Notes under the pieces: model-generated
Told to the model about the DNA's origin: nothing
Seen by the model: the letters and a program-made list of their open reading frames with translations, nothing else
The model's database searches: none
DNA from: Ruegeria sp. 6PALISEP08
Lineage (GTDB): Bacteria; Pseudomonadota; Alphaproteobacteria; Rhodobacterales; Rhodobacteraceae
Length of the DNA: 64,000 nt
Reading direction: 5' to 3'
NCBI RefSeq assembly: GCF_001238295.1
Contig: NZ_LGXZ01000004.1
Coordinates: 186,001 to 250,000 of the forward strand
Translations under genes and position numbers: made by a program
In this document: piece after piece, positions 18,325 to 27,833 of the stretch
Layout: each line of letters starts with the position of its first letter
Numbering within the stretch: position 1 is the first letter of the stretch

Positions 18325-18342
18325 GCTCTGTCAAAGACCCAC

Positions 18343-18369
18343 AAGGGGCGCCTGATACGGGCGCCCCTT
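18343..18369 (+). terminator. Attenuator-like hairpin between binding protein and permease genes
   Basis: A perfect 10-bp stem AAGGGGCGCC/GGCGCCCCTT with a 7-nt loop. The run of Ts after it is very short, so partial termination or 3'-end stabilisation of the binding-protein mRNA is more likely than a full stop. Confidence 0.65.
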
Positions 18370-18460
18370 TCCAGCCGCAGACTTGCCGACGCGGGGTCGG
18401 ACGTCCGAGGCCAGAAAATGGTCCAATGATCTGCGGAATACCTGAACAACAGGGGCCAAC

Positions 18461-19507
18461 ATGGGACTATTCATCCTACGACGGTTCGGAGTCATGCTGC
18501 TTACAGCATTATGTCTGACATTCGTCGTCTTTTTCCTGACCAACCTATACCCGAACCTTGAAAAGCTTGCGAAAACGCAGGGCAACCAGCGGATGTCAGA
18601 CGAGCAAGTCGAAGCCTGGTTGGACAATCGCGGTTATCTTCAGCCCACACTTGTAAAATACGGCCAATGGCTGGGCGTGATGCCCGGCTTCCAGAAAACA
18701 CTGGACGATGGCCAGTTTGTGGGTACGTGCACAAGACCCGGCTCAACGGCAGAGGACACGGCTAGATACTGCGGTGTTCTTCAGGGCGATTGGGGATACT
18801 CGACCGTATTCAAGGACGAAGTCGGAACCATTGTCGGAAAACGTCTCGGCAATACCGGTTACCTGATGTTCTGGGTTCTGGTCCTGATGGTGCCATCCGC
18901 GCTGATCGTTGGTGTTCTGGCCGGGATGCGCGAGGGATCGGCACTGGATCGGTCTCTGTCCACATTCTCGATCATCACGACGGCAACACCGGAATACGTG
19001 TCCGGCGTTATCTTCATCGCCATTTTCACCTCATCCACTGTTGGATTGAAGTGGTTCAAAGGAACCGCGACGCAAGCGATGGAGAACCCGACATTCGAGA
19101 ACTTCTTCCTGCCGGTTCTGACCATTGCGCTATATGGTATGGGCTATATCGCCCGCATGACCCGCGCCTCGATGACCGAGGTGATGACGGCGCAGTACAT
19201 CCGAACCGCACGCCTGAAGGGTGTGTCATTCCCGAACATCGTCATGAAGCACGCGCTACGCAACGCACTGATCGCGCCGTTTACCGTCATCATGCTGCAG
19301 TTCCCATGGCTGCTGAATGGCGTGGTGATCGTTGAAACCCTGTTCAACTACAAGGGTTTCGGCTGGGCGCTTGTTCAGGCGGCGGGTAACAACGACATCC
19401 AGCTTCTGCTGGCGATCTCGGTCGTGTCGGTCTTTGTGGTTCTGATAACGCAGCTGATCTCGGATATCGGCTATGTTTACCTCAACCCACGCATCCGCAT
19501 TTCATAA
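18461..19507 (+). CDS. ABC transporter permease (DppB/OppB type)
   Basis: A 348-aa inner-membrane permease of the binding-protein-dependent family. The first membrane helix is at residues 9-30; about five further helices follow, with the cytoplasmic EAA-type loop around TARLKGVSFPNIVMKHALRNA. Between helix 1 and 2 there is an unusually long periplasmic segment (about residues 30-120) including two cysteines (GTCTRPG, ARYCGVL) that could form a disulfide. AGGGGCC precedes the start. It works with the 487-aa permease encoded 15 bp downstream. Confidence 0.9.
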   Translation: MGLFILRRFGVMLLTALCLTFVVFFLTNLYPNLEKLAKTQGNQRMSDEQVEAWLDNRGYLQPTLVKYGQWLGVMPGFQKTLDDGQFVGTCTRPGSTAEDTARYCGVLQGDWGYSTVFKDEVGTIVGKRLGNTGYLMFWVLVLMVPSALIVGVLAGMREGSALDRSLSTFSIITTATPEYVSGVIFIAIFTSSTVGLKWFKGTATQAMENPTFENFFLPVLTIALYGMGYIARMTRASMTEVMTAQYIRTARLKGVSFPNIVMKHALRNALIAPFTVIMLQFPWLLNGVVIVETLFNYKGFGWALVQAAGNNDIQLLLAISVVSVFVVLITQLISDIGYVYLNPRIRIS

Positions 19508-19522
19508 GAGGAGGGTGAGATT

Positions 19523-20986
19523 ATGGAACCACTTACTTGGACCGGCTCTATTGCCTTCCTGAACCCATTGCTGATGATCGCACTGGCGGTGCTGATCCTT
19601 TCGATCTTGATCTGGACCATTGCCAGTATCTTCCTGCCCGAAGAGCAGATTATCGTGAATTCGGATGGGTCCGTCAGTTCGAGCGGCGGAGTCCGCGGCC
19701 TGATCCAACTTGTGCTGAACTACAGTTTCCTGGCCAGTGTTGGATTGGCTGTGGCCTATCTGGTGCTGGGCGTCCTGATGGGAACCAGCGCCGGCATTGT
19801 TGGGGCAATTTCCCAACAGTTCATGCCGGTATGGGTCGCGCTGATCATCATGTTCGCCATGTCCATCGCCTTTAAGCGGCGGTTGGGACTATACGGCAAA
19901 CTGTATGACAGCCCCATTGGCATGATCGGTTTTGGCCTTGTGATGTTTTGGGTCTTCACCGGTATCTTCGGCGCGCTTGATCTGATCGTTACCCATGACC
20001 CACTTGTACAGATCTCTGGCATGAAGAACAAAGTGCCCGGAACACCTTTGCCGAACCTGGAGGACGGACAATACGCCTGGTACCTTCTGGGCGGCGACAA
20101 CCTGGCTCGTGACGTCTTTAGCCGGATGATCAAGGGGGCCTGGGTCGTGGTGCAGATCGCCCCATTGGCGACGATGTTCGCCTTCATGGTCGGCATCACT
20201 TTGGGCTTGCCTGCCGGATACTACGGAGGTCGTCTGGACACATTCCTGTCGTTCCTCGCGAACCTGATCCTCGCCTTCCCTGTGATCTTGCTGTTCTATC
20301 TGCTGGTGACACCGGAAATCGTGGCGACCGGGGTGCCCAACTATATGGCGGCTGTGCTGTTCGTGTTCCCGATCCTGTTCATCGGAGTACTGCTGAATTC
20401 GCGCTATTACACACGCCCGAATTTCCGCACACCGCTGCTGATCGGTGTTCTGGGCGTGGCGATCTGGCTGTATTTGTCGCTGATCTCGACCGATGGCTAC
20501 ATCATCAATACCGAAGCCTATCGGATCTGGGGTCTGCCGACTTACTTGGACCTGTTCGATATCCCCGGCGGCATTCTGGTGGTCTTCGTTTCGGTGGTCT
20601 TTGTGAACTCGCCCACGGTCTTCCGTATCGTGCGTGGGCTGGCATTGGACATCAAAACCCGTGACTACGTCGCGGCGGCGCAAACCCGTGGCGAGGGTCC
20701 CTGGTACATCATGCTGTGGGAAATCCTGCCCAACGCCCGTGGTCCGCTGATCGTCGATTTCTGTCTGCGCATTGGTTACACAACCATCCTGCTGGGAACC
20801 TTGGGTTTCTTCGGGCTGGGCCTTCCACCTGAAAGCCCGGACTGGGGGTCTACGATCAACGAGGGGCGCAAGCTTCTGTCGATCTACCTGCACCCTGCCC
20901 TTCCGCCTGCCTTTGCACTGTTGTCGCTGGTTCTTGGTCTGAACCTGCTGGCGGACGGTCTTCGCGAAGAAAGCCTGAAGGACTGA
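19523..20986 (+). CDS. ABC transporter permease (DppC/OppC type), enlarged
   Basis: A 487-aa inner-membrane permease, clearly longer than the usual 280-300 aa. Residues 1-130 add two or three hydrophobic segments before the conventional OppC part, which starts near YAWYLLGGDNLARDVFSRM, and another extra membrane stretch of about 70 residues (around 280-350) interrupts the transporter domain. The EAA loop is near TRDYVAAAQTRGEGPWYIML. AAGAGGAGGG is an excellent Shine-Dalgarno. The enlargement points to a subfamily distinct from standard Dpp/Opp transporters. Confidence 0.88.
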   Translation: MEPLTWTGSIAFLNPLLMIALAVLILSILIWTIASIFLPEEQIIVNSDGSVSSSGGVRGLIQLVLNYSFLASVGLAVAYLVLGVLMGTSAGIVGAISQQFMPVWVALIIMFAMSIAFKRRLGLYGKLYDSPIGMIGFGLVMFWVFTGIFGALDLIVTHDPLVQISGMKNKVPGTPLPNLEDGQYAWYLLGGDNLARDVFSRMIKGAWVVVQIAPLATMFAFMVGITLGLPAGYYGGRLDTFLSFLANLILAFPVILLFYLLVTPEIVATGVPNYMAAVLFVFPILFIGVLLNSRYYTRPNFRTPLLIGVLGVAIWLYLSLISTDGYIINTEAYRIWGLPTYLDLFDIPGGILVVFVSVVFVNSPTVFRIVRGLALDIKTRDYVAAAQTRGEGPWYIMLWEILPNARGPLIVDFCLRIGYTTILLGTLGFFGLGLPPESPDWGSTINEGRKLLSIYLHPALPPAFALLSLVLGLNLLADGLREESLKD

Positions 20987-20996
20987 CGTGATCGAG

Positions 20997-21046
20997 GCCG
21001 GGGGCTCTGCCCCCGGACCCCCGGGATATTTTCAGCCAGATGAAGG
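20997..21046 (+). repeat. REP-like palindromic intergenic sequence
   Basis: A GC-rich inverted repeat CCGGGGGC-TCT-GCCCCCGG (20998-21016) is followed by ACCCCCGGGATATTTTCAG and CCAGATGAAG. This layout resembles palindromic intergenic sequences common in Rhodobacteraceae genomes. Only one copy was noticed in this window, so repetitiveness rests on recollection. Confidence 0.5.
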
Positions 21047-21077
21047 GGATCCCCGCATTTGGTGAGGAGTGAACAAG

Positions 21078-23165
21078 ATGAGCAAAATGGCGGATTATGA
21101 CGGGCCAATTCTGGAGATCGACAAGCTGTCGATTTCGTTTTTCACCCGTCTGCGCGAAATTCCTGCCGTGATGGATTTCTCGGTCAGCGTACAGCCCGGT
21201 GAGGCGGTGGGGCTGGTTGGTGAATCCGGCTGCGGTAAATCAACCGTGGCGCTGGGTGTCATGCAAGACCTTGGCAAGAACGGTCGCGTCGTAGGCGGAA
21301 CGATCAAGTTCAAAGGCCGCGATCTAGCGGAAATGTCGACCGAAGAACTACGTGACATTCGTGGAAACGAAATCGCGATGATCTATCAGGAGCCGATGGC
21401 ATCGCTGAACCCGGCGATGAAGATCGGCAAGCAATTGATGGAAGTGCCGATGATCCACGAAGGTGTCAGCACGGAAGAAGCATATTCACGGGCGTTGGAA
21501 GTTGTGACAGACGTTCGCCTGCCGGACCCCGAGCGAATGCTGAATTCCTTTCCGCATCAGCTTTCTGGTGGTCAGCAGCAGCGGATCGTGATTGCGATGG
21601 CGCTGATGTCGAAGCCGGCGTTGCTGATCCTGGATGAGCCAACAACAGCTTTGGACGTGACTGTTGAAGCTGCTGTGGTCGAACTGGTCAAGGATCTTGG
21701 CAAGAAATACGGCACTTCGATGCTGTTTATCTCGCACAATCTGGGTCTGGTCCTGGAAACCTGTGACCGGCTGTGCGTGATGTATTCGGGTGAAGCGGTC
21801 GAGCGTGGCTCGATCAAGGATGTGTTCGACGAGATGCAGCACCCCTATACGCAGGCGCTGTTCCGTTCGATCCCGCTGCCGGGGGCTGACAAGAACTCGC
21901 GTCCGCTGGTGGCGATTCCGGGGAATTTCCCCCTGCCCCATGAGCGGCCACCGGGCTGCAACTTTGGCCCGCGCTGCGATTATTTTGAAGAAGGTCGCTG
22001 CGACGCGAAAGACATCTTGATGGAGGCCGTGCCTGGCAATGACCGGCACCATACGCGCTGTCTGAAGTTTCAGGAGATCGACTGGAACGCGCCCATTACG
22101 TTGGCGGATCAGAAGGACAAGGGCGAGATCGGCCGCGTTGTTCTGAAGATGGACAACCTCAAGAAATATTATGAGGTTGCCGCGAACGCGCTGTTCGGTG
22201 GCGGCGAGAAGAAAGTTGTAAAGGCCAATGAGACGCTGAGCTTTGAGGCCCATGAGTCCGAGACGCTGGCCATCGTGGGTGAATCCGGCTGCGGCAAGTC
22301 CACCTTTGCCAAAGTTCTAATGGGGCTCGAAACTGCGACGGACGGGCAAATCCTGCTGGACAACCGCAATATCGAGCAGGTGCCCATTGAAGAACGGGAT
22401 GCCAAGACGGTTGGCGAAGTTCAGATGGTGTTCCAGAACCCGTTTGATACGCTGAACCCGTCGATGACCGTCGGGCGTCAGATCATCCGTGCGCTTGAAA
22501 TCTTCGGCGTCGGAAACTCTGAGGCGGAACGCAAGAAGCGGATGCTGGAACTGCTGGATCTGGTAAAACTGCCGCGCGCCTTTGCGGAACGGATGCCTCG
22601 CCAGCTGTCCGGTGGTCAGAAACAACGCGTGGGTATTGCCCGCGCCTTTGCCGGTGATGCGCGCATCGTTGTCGCAGATGAGCCGGTCTCGGCCTTGGAT
22701 GTGTCGGTGCAGGCGGCCGTTACCGACCTGCTGATGGAGATTCAGCGTGAGCACAAAACGACGCTGCTGTTCATCAGCCACGACCTGTCCATCGTGCGCT
22801 ACCTCAGTGACCGGGTCATGGTGATGTATCTGGGTCACGTGGTCGAACTGGGCACCACGGATCAGGTCTTTGCCCCGCCCTATCACCCCTATACCGAAGC
22901 CCTGCTGAGCGCCGTGCCCATTGCGGATACCTCGGTCGAGAAGCAACATATCGTTCTGGATGGCGATATCCCTTCGGCCATGAGCCCGCCGCCGGGCTGC
23001 CCGTTCCAGACCCGCTGCCGCTGGAAATCCGAAGTGCCGGATGGGCGTTGCGAGACGCATGTTCCGCCGGTGCAGACCCTTGCGGACGGTCATCAGGTGA
23101 AATGTCACCTGGCCGAAGACATTCTGGCGCGGATGGAGCCGGTGATCAAAGTCGCGGCGGAATAA
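21078..23165 (+). CDS. Fused ABC transporter ATP-binding protein (DppD-DppF double ATPase)
   Basis: A 695-aa protein with two complete ABC ATPase halves. The first has Walker A GESGCGKST (48-56), signature LSGGQQQR and the oligopeptide-type C-terminal domain (CNFGPRCDYF). The second repeats these: GESGCGKST near 395, LSGGQKQR, and a C-terminal CPFQTRCRW extension. The Cys-containing tails match the oligopeptide/dipeptide transporter C-terminal region. ATG 21078 was preferred to the GTG at 21069 because GAGGAG stands eight bases upstream. It powers the two permeases encoded just before it; a strong terminator follows. Confidence 0.94.
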   Translation: MSKMADYDGPILEIDKLSISFFTRLREIPAVMDFSVSVQPGEAVGLVGESGCGKSTVALGVMQDLGKNGRVVGGTIKFKGRDLAEMSTEELRDIRGNEIAMIYQEPMASLNPAMKIGKQLMEVPMIHEGVSTEEAYSRALEVVTDVRLPDPERMLNSFPHQLSGGQQQRIVIAMALMSKPALLILDEPTTALDVTVEAAVVELVKDLGKKYGTSMLFISHNLGLVLETCDRLCVMYSGEAVERGSIKDVFDEMQHPYTQALFRSIPLPGADKNSRPLVAIPGNFPLPHERPPGCNFGPRCDYFEEGRCDAKDILMEAVPGNDRHHTRCLKFQEIDWNAPITLADQKDKGEIGRVVLKMDNLKKYYEVAANALFGGGEKKVVKANETLSFEAHESETLAIVGESGCGKSTFAKVLMGLETATDGQILLDNRNIEQVPIEERDAKTVGEVQMVFQNPFDTLNPSMTVGRQIIRALEIFGVGNSEAERKKRMLELLDLVKLPRAFAERMPRQLSGGQKQRVGIARAFAGDARIVVADEPVSALDVSVQAAVTDLLMEIQREHKTTLLFISHDLSIVRYLSDRVMVMYLGHVVELGTTDQVFAPPYHPYTEALLSAVPIADTSVEKQHIVLDGDIPSAMSPPPGCPFQTRCRWKSEVPDGRCETHVPPVQTLADGHQVKCHLAEDILARMEPVIKVAAE

Positions 23166-23183
23166 CCGCCAGATCAGACACAG

Positions 23184-23217
23184 AAAGGGCCGGTCACAGA
23201 CCGGCCCTTTCTTTTTT
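23184..23217 (+). terminator. Rho-independent terminator of the ABC transporter operon
   Basis: A 12-bp perfect stem AAAGGGCCGGTC/GACCGGCCCTTT with a 3-nt ACA loop, followed by CTTTTTT. Confidence 0.95.
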
Positions 23218-23286
23218 CGCCGCATTTTGGGGGGAGACAGGCGACGCTTGGGAGTAAGAATGTGAGTGGTGGCTCCCGTATTGTTC

Positions 23287-24273
23287 TCAGCCGGTCATGA
23301 CGTTGTTGCCGAAATGCATGAACTCCTGGTTCATTCCGGAAATCTCTCCGGCTTCAAGTTGAAGACTGGCGCTGTCGAGCATCTTGTAGCTCTGTTGTCC
23401 CTTTACCCATTCATCTGCGGATTGCAGCGTGGTCAGCGTGTAAGACGTGACCTCGTTCAGGTAATGTGTGGGAATGATGACCTTGGGCTTCAGTTTGGCC
23501 ACGATATCGTTGCCCTGGTCATAACTGAGGATATGTTCCGAACCATCCACCGGAAGGGTGAGGACATCGACCTGTCCGATCTCATCCCAGAACTCCTGTG
23601 GCGGGTTGTGGCGGTTGTCGCCCCAGATCAGCGTTCGGATTCCGCCGGTTTCAACCAGATAGACCACCATATCCATGTGGCCCACATTGTTCGGCGGGCA
23701 GGCTTCCACCCCGAACTCTGCGAGCGCGTTTGTCCAATCATACCAGCCCGGTGCAACACAGGCATGTTTGTCGGCAAACCCGGTGATCTTGAGGTCGGCA
23801 AACTCGAAATTACCGACCATCCGGTCCAGAACCATCGTCGAGTTTGGACGTTCAATCGCATCGTGGTCAAAATGCGCATGCGTCGACAGGGTGATATCCA
23901 CCGGGATCTGAGGGAATTCGTTGCGGAACCACAGACCCCACGCACCCGACGGATCATCGCGCCACGGGTCGAACAACACGGTTGCTCCGTTGGGGGACGT
24001 GATCTTGATGGCACAATGACCGTAGTAGTCGATGCCAACGGCCCCGGTGCTGGCCTGCCCGGTCGACGCCTGCAGGTCGATCACATGGTTGTTGTTCCCC
24101 GGCTGCAACCAGGCCTGAGACTGCGCCTCAGCCGGTTTCGCACCCAGCACAGAAGCTGTCGCACCGACACCGGCAGCCCCTGCTGCCATGAAGAACGACC
24201 GACGAGACAACCCCGGTGCCAGATGATCCTTATCCCCCTTCAGGATGGTCGGCTTCAGATCTTTGCGATCCAT
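23287..24273 (-). CDS. Tat-exported metallo-beta-lactamase-fold hydrolase
   Basis: A 328-aa MBL-fold protein of the UlaG-like type. A twin-arginine signal (LSRRSFFMA, Arg24-Arg25) and an AEA cleavage region near residue 50 place it in the periplasm. The metal motif is THAHFDHD (His132, His134, Asp136, His137), followed by GHMD and a late PTHYLNE histidine. The reaction is unknown. It converges with the ABC transporter operon. GAGAGG lies eight bases before the ATG. Both this enzyme and the transporter's binding protein use the Tat route, so processing of the transported compound in the periplasm is conceivable but unproven. Confidence 0.88.
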   Translation of the reverse strand: MDRKDLKPTILKGDKDHLAPGLSRRSFFMAAGAAGVGATASVLGAKPAEAQSQAWLQPGNNNHVIDLQASTGQASTGAVGIDYYGHCAIKITSPNGATVLFDPWRDDPSGAWGLWFRNEFPQIPVDITLSTHAHFDHDAIERPNSTMVLDRMVGNFEFADLKITGFADKHACVAPGWYDWTNALAEFGVEACPPNNVGHMDMVVYLVETGGIRTLIWGDNRHNPPQEFWDEIGQVDVLTLPVDGSEHILSYDQGNDIVAKLKPKVIIPTHYLNEVTSYTLTTLQSADEWVKGQQSYKMLDSASLQLEAGEISGMNQEFMHFGNNVMTG

Positions 24274-24402
24274 TTAGTGTACCTCTCTGTTGGACGTGTG
24301 CGTTTTGCCCGCACCTCGTCACAGAGGGTAACAAGCCAAGCCATGTTGGCTCAGACCGGAAAATTAGGGGTGTAATATGGGGGCAATCCCCATATTCGTG
24401 CA

Positions 24403-25365
24403 TCACGAAATTGAAAGAAGATGGCTACGCAGGTTCTGGTCGCGCCCTTCAAGACCCAGTTTTCGGCGGATATTGTTGCGATGAAAATCGATTGTCGAGG
24501 TCTCTCGCGACAGGGCCTTGGCGATGTCTTTGGTTGTCTTTCCAAACATGACCATCTGCGCGATTTCAATCTCGGTCGGGGTCATAACCGAAAATGCATC
24601 GGTCAGTTTGTCCGACAGGGAGGACGTGATCTCGTTCAGGTTTTTCTCAGCCAGTTCGAGGTAAACACTCTGCGACTCATCACCTGCAAACTGCGCTCGA
24701 ACCTTATCCAGATATGGCAGCACCCGGCTACGCACCTGTTCGACAATTTCCGCGTCACGGCTCTTGCGATCATCTTCCAAACTGGACAGCAGCACGCGCA
24801 GCGCTGTGTTGGTTTCCCGCAATTCCCGCGTGCGATCCGAGACACGCGTTTCGAGTTGCGCCAGTGTTTCATTCAGTTTTTCTTCCAAAGCGCGGCGCAG
24901 ATAAACCTCTTGCAACAAAGCCAAATCCGACTCGACCATGCGCGCAAACTGGGTCAGACCTTCGCGGAACAGCAATGCCCGACGGTTTTGCTTGCGATCC
25001 AGAACGCAGATTGTTCCGAACACCGATCCATCAGGCCATTTCAAAGGCAGACCGATGTAAAACGTCATCTCGTGTTCCAGATCGTCATTATCGGACCAGA
25101 CCGGATCACAGGCGGCATCCTCAACCACCAGCTCTCCATCCCGTTGCAGAACACCCTGACAATAGAGCTTGGGATTCAGCTGGAAAGTCAATCCGACCGG
25201 ATAGGGATTTTCGGGATGATCCGAGGTGATCAGAACCGCATGGTCAGGCGCATCGGTTTTCATGATCAGGCTTGCGGGCACATCTGCCAACTCGGCGACC
25301 AGATCTACAAGCTGCTGCCAGTTGGCCAGTGTTTTTTTGGGAATTTGAGGGTGGTCGACAGGCAT
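24403..25365 (-). CDS. GAF-domain LuxR-type transcriptional regulator
   Basis: A 320-aa regulator. Residues 10-155 form a GAF-like sensor (contains FYIGLPLKWPDGSVFGTICV), residues 160-225 a coiled coil beginning LNETLAQLETRVSDRTREL, and residues 250-315 a LuxR/GerE helix-turn-helix with MTPTEIEIAQMV and STIDFHRNNIRRKLGL. There is no receiver or kinase domain, so it should sense a small molecule directly. ATG 25365 was chosen over a GTG four codons upstream because that GTG lies inside the GTGAGG Shine-Dalgarno. Possible targets are the adjacent MBL gene or the ABC operon. Confidence 0.85.
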   Translation of the reverse strand: MPVDHPQIPKKTLANWQQLVDLVAELADVPASLIMKTDAPDHAVLITSDHPENPYPVGLTFQLNPKLYCQGVLQRDGELVVEDAACDPVWSDNDDLEHEMTFYIGLPLKWPDGSVFGTICVLDRKQNRRALLFREGLTQFARMVESDLALLQEVYLRRALEEKLNETLAQLETRVSDRTRELRETNTALRVLLSSLEDDRKSRDAEIVEQVRSRVLPYLDKVRAQFAGDESQSVYLELAEKNLNEITSSLSDKLTDAFSVMTPTEIEIAQMVMFGKTTKDIAKALSRETSTIDFHRNNIRRKLGLEGRDQNLRSHLLSIS

Positions 25366-25462
25366 GATGGGCCTCACCAGTTTCTAGGTGGTACCCTTTC
25401 AGGTTAGTTGGACAAGTCGCATGGAATCAAGAATTGGACGCTCTGCGTCGCAGCATCCGAGC

Positions 25463-26041
25463 TTACCCGCCCCAGATGACCTTCACGTAGTTCTGGGTTT
25501 CCTTATAGGGCGGGATGCCACCATGCTTTTCGACCGCTTTGGGACCTGCATTGTAAGCGGCCAGCGCCAGCGGCCACGATTTGAACTTGCGATACTGCCA
25601 GGACAGATATCTGGCCCCGCCTTCCAGGTTTTGCTTAGGATCGTGCGGATTAACCCCCAGCAGTTCGGCCGTCTGAGGCATCAGTTGCGCCAATCCCAGC
25701 GCGCCTTTGTGAGATTTCGCCTGTGGGTTCCATCCGCTTTCCTGCTGCACAAGCCGCAGGAACAGATCTTCGGGGATATTGTGAAGCTGGGCCGCCTGCT
25801 TTGCCAAGTCCAGATATTGGCCACGATACTTACCGGTATATCGCTTGCTGGTTTGCGCGCGGGATGCCTTGGGCTTCAGTCGTGCGGAATCGCGATACTG
25901 CGTTGCTGCGCGCGAATCCAGTACCTTGGATTGCTTCAGAAAAATATCCTTACGGCTTTTGGTGGACAAAGTTTGCGCCTGCGCAGGCGCAACAGCCAGC
26001 ACAAGGCAGACAACAGAAAACCCAGCAACCCAAGAACGCAT
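25463..26041 (-). CDS. Lytic transglycosylase (SLT domain)
   Basis: A 192-aa exported peptidoglycan-cleaving enzyme. A signal peptide ([13 protein letters not shown], cleavage near residue 22) precedes a basic linker. The SLT domain covers about residues 75-190 with catalytic Glu101 in QQESGWNP, then [13 protein letters not shown] and [10 protein letters not shown], all hallmarks of family 1 lytic transglycosylases. The ATG at 26041 follows a TTG; either could be used with a one-residue difference. It is monocistronic, separated from ssb by a divergent gap of about 200 bp. Confidence 0.93.
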   Translation of the reverse strand: MRSWVAGFSVVCLVLAVAPAQAQTLSTKSRKDIFLKQSKVLDSRAATQYRDSARLKPKASRAQTSKRYTGKYRGQYLDLAKQAAQLHNIPEDLFLRLVQQESGWNPQAKSHKGALGLAQLMPQTAELLGVNPHDPKQNLEGGARYLSWQYRKFKSWPLALAAYNAGPKAVEKHGGIPPYKETQNYVKVIWGG

Positions 26042-26243
26042 CAATGCCTATCCTGCTCGATAAGAAACCAATCGGAGTATAGGTATTCCCGCAAAAAATG
26101 AAAGCTTGGTAAAGACTACAGTAAGACTCTTGTTCAACAGTGTTGTATCAACTGTTTTCAACCACGATGCAGGCCGTATAGGGTCACGCAAACTCATTGC
26201 GCCAGATTCGGCGCATTTACGTCAGAACAGAACGAGGAATAAC

Positions 26244-26735
26244 ATGGCGGGTTCAGTCAACAAGGTCATTCTGGTCGGAAATCTGGGTCGTGATCCCGAA
26301 GTGCGGACATTCCAGAATGGCGGCAAGGTCTGCAATCTGCGCATTGCCACGTCAGAGAACTGGAAAGATCGCAACACGGGTGAACGCCGCGAACGCACGG
26401 AATGGCACTCGATCGCCATCTTCAACGAAGGTCTGGTCCGAGTAGCAGAGCAATACCTGCGCAAAGGGTCGAAGGTCTATCTCGAAGGGCAATTACAGAC
26501 CCGCAAGTGGCAAGATCAGTCAGGCCAGGACCGCTATTCCACCGAAGTTGTATTGCAGGGCTTTGGCTCTACCCTTGTGATGCTGGATGCGCGCGGTGAA
26601 GGCGGTGGCGGCAGCGGCGGTGGTTATGGCGGTGGTCAGGCCGGGGGCGGCGGATACGGAGACCCTTACAGCGGTCCGTCCAGCTCTCCGGCGCCGGCAT
26701 CGGGCGGAATCGACGACGACGAGATTCCGTTCTAA
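26244..26735 (+). CDS. ssb: Single-stranded DNA-binding protein
   Basis: A 163-aa SSB that coats single-stranded DNA in replication, repair and recombination. The OB fold spans residues 1-112 ([38 protein letters not shown]). A glycine-rich linker follows, and the acidic tip DDDEIPF, which recruits partner proteins, is intact. The ATG at 26244, preceded by ACGAGGAAT, is clearly the start; the open frame extends upstream to 26106 without homologous character. No perfect SOS box lies upstream. Confidence 0.96.
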   Translation: MAGSVNKVILVGNLGRDPEVRTFQNGGKVCNLRIATSENWKDRNTGERRERTEWHSIAIFNEGLVRVAEQYLRKGSKVYLEGQLQTRKWQDQSGQDRYSTEVVLQGFGSTLVMLDARGEGGGGSGGGYGGGQAGGGGYGDPYSGPSSSPAPASGGIDDDEIPF

Positions 26736-26753
26736 TCAATACGGAGACATGAC

Positions 26754-27824
26754 ATGACATGGTCCTTCTCTCTCGGCCGGTTACTCGGGTCCGAACTGAG
26801 GGTCCATGTCACCTTCTTTCTGTTGTTGGCCTGGGTCGGCTTTGCAGCCTATTCCGCAGGTGGTCTGCCAGCCGCCATCGACAACCTTATTTTTGTTCTG
26901 GCGCTGTTTGCCTGCGTCGTTGCGCATGAATTTGGCCATGCTCTCATCGCTCGGCGCTATGGCATCAAAACCCCTGACATAACTCTGCTGCCCATCGGCG
27001 GGCTGGCCCGGCTGGAACGCATGCCGGAAAAACCGATGCAGGAGGTTTACGTCGCGCTTGCGGGTCCTGCGGTGAACATCGTCATCTGGATCGTACTCTT
27101 TGTCCTTGGCGCTGGGACGCCCTTTGAAACCTTTGCTCAGATCGACTCGCCTGGAACCGGGTTATTGGACAGGCTGGCCTATATCAACTTGCTGCTGGCC
27201 GCGTTCAATATGATCCCCGCCTTTCCCATGGACGGGGGACGGGTGTTCCGTGCCCTTCTGTGCCTGCGCATGGACAGGGTCAAAGCCACCCGAGTGGCGG
27301 CGATAGGCGGCCAGATCGTCGCCGTCGGGCTTGGTTTCCTTGGGCTCAGTTCGGCAAACCCCATTCTTGTCCTGATCGCGGTGTTTGTGTTCATTGCCGC
27401 CAATGCAGAAAGCCAGGATGTTGCATTGCGGTCCGCCGCGCGCCGCGTATTGGCCCGGGATGCGATGATCACCGAATTTCACGCTCTGTCCCCCAAGGAC
27501 ACGCTGAGCACAGCAGCGCAAGCCGTCATTCATACGACACAGCACGAGTTTCCGGTTCTGGACTCTGATCGTGCCCTTCTGGGTTTTGTGACCCGGAATC
27601 GCTTGTTCGCAGCTCTGGCCAGCGATCAGCCCAGATCAACCGCTGCGCTTTCGGTGATGGATGCCGATATCCCTTCGGTCTCGCTGACCACCGGGCTTGA
27701 GGAGGTGTTGGAACACCTGCACAAAGGCGCACCAGCCATCGCGGTTACCACCCATGGCGGGCGCATGGTAGGCTATATCACCCGCGAAAACATCGGCGAA
27801 CTGATGGTGATACAGGGCCGCTAG
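26754..27824 (+). CDS. Site-2 protease family membrane metalloprotease with CBS domains
   Basis: A 356-aa M50-type intramembrane zinc protease of the SpoIVFB-like group. The zinc motif HEFGH (His58, Glu59, His62) lies in a membrane helix and the third ligand is Asp160 in FPMDGGR. Four to six hydrophobic segments occupy residues 15-225. Residues 235-350 hold two CBS motifs (ALSPKDTLSTAAQ; VSLTTGLEEVLEHL), which usually bind adenine nucleotides and control activity. It starts 18 bp after ssb and may be co-transcribed with it. Substrate unknown; likely a membrane-bound regulator. Confidence 0.92.
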   Translation: MTWSFSLGRLLGSELRVHVTFFLLLAWVGFAAYSAGGLPAAIDNLIFVLALFACVVAHEFGHALIARRYGIKTPDITLLPIGGLARLERMPEKPMQEVYVALAGPAVNIVIWIVLFVLGAGTPFETFAQIDSPGTGLLDRLAYINLLLAAFNMIPAFPMDGGRVFRALLCLRMDRVKATRVAAIGGQIVAVGLGFLGLSSANPILVLIAVFVFIAANAESQDVALRSAARRVLARDAMITEFHALSPKDTLSTAAQAVIHTTQHEFPVLDSDRALLGFVTRNRLFAALASDQPRSTAALSVMDADIPSVSLTTGLEEVLEHLHKGAPAIAVTTHGGRMVGYITRENIGELMVIQGR

Positions 27825-27833
27825 GGCCCCGGA

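Noticed and set aside
19889..20893. 334-codon minus-strand open frame
   Set aside because: Shadow of the second permease gene; its Gln/Asp/His-rich translation is typical of antisense reading of membrane protein codons.
26120..26160. Possible SOS box upstream of ssb (GTTC followed by TTGT-like half)
   Set aside because: The second half is not GTTC and spacing is off by one, so it does not meet the GTTC-N7-GTTC rule.
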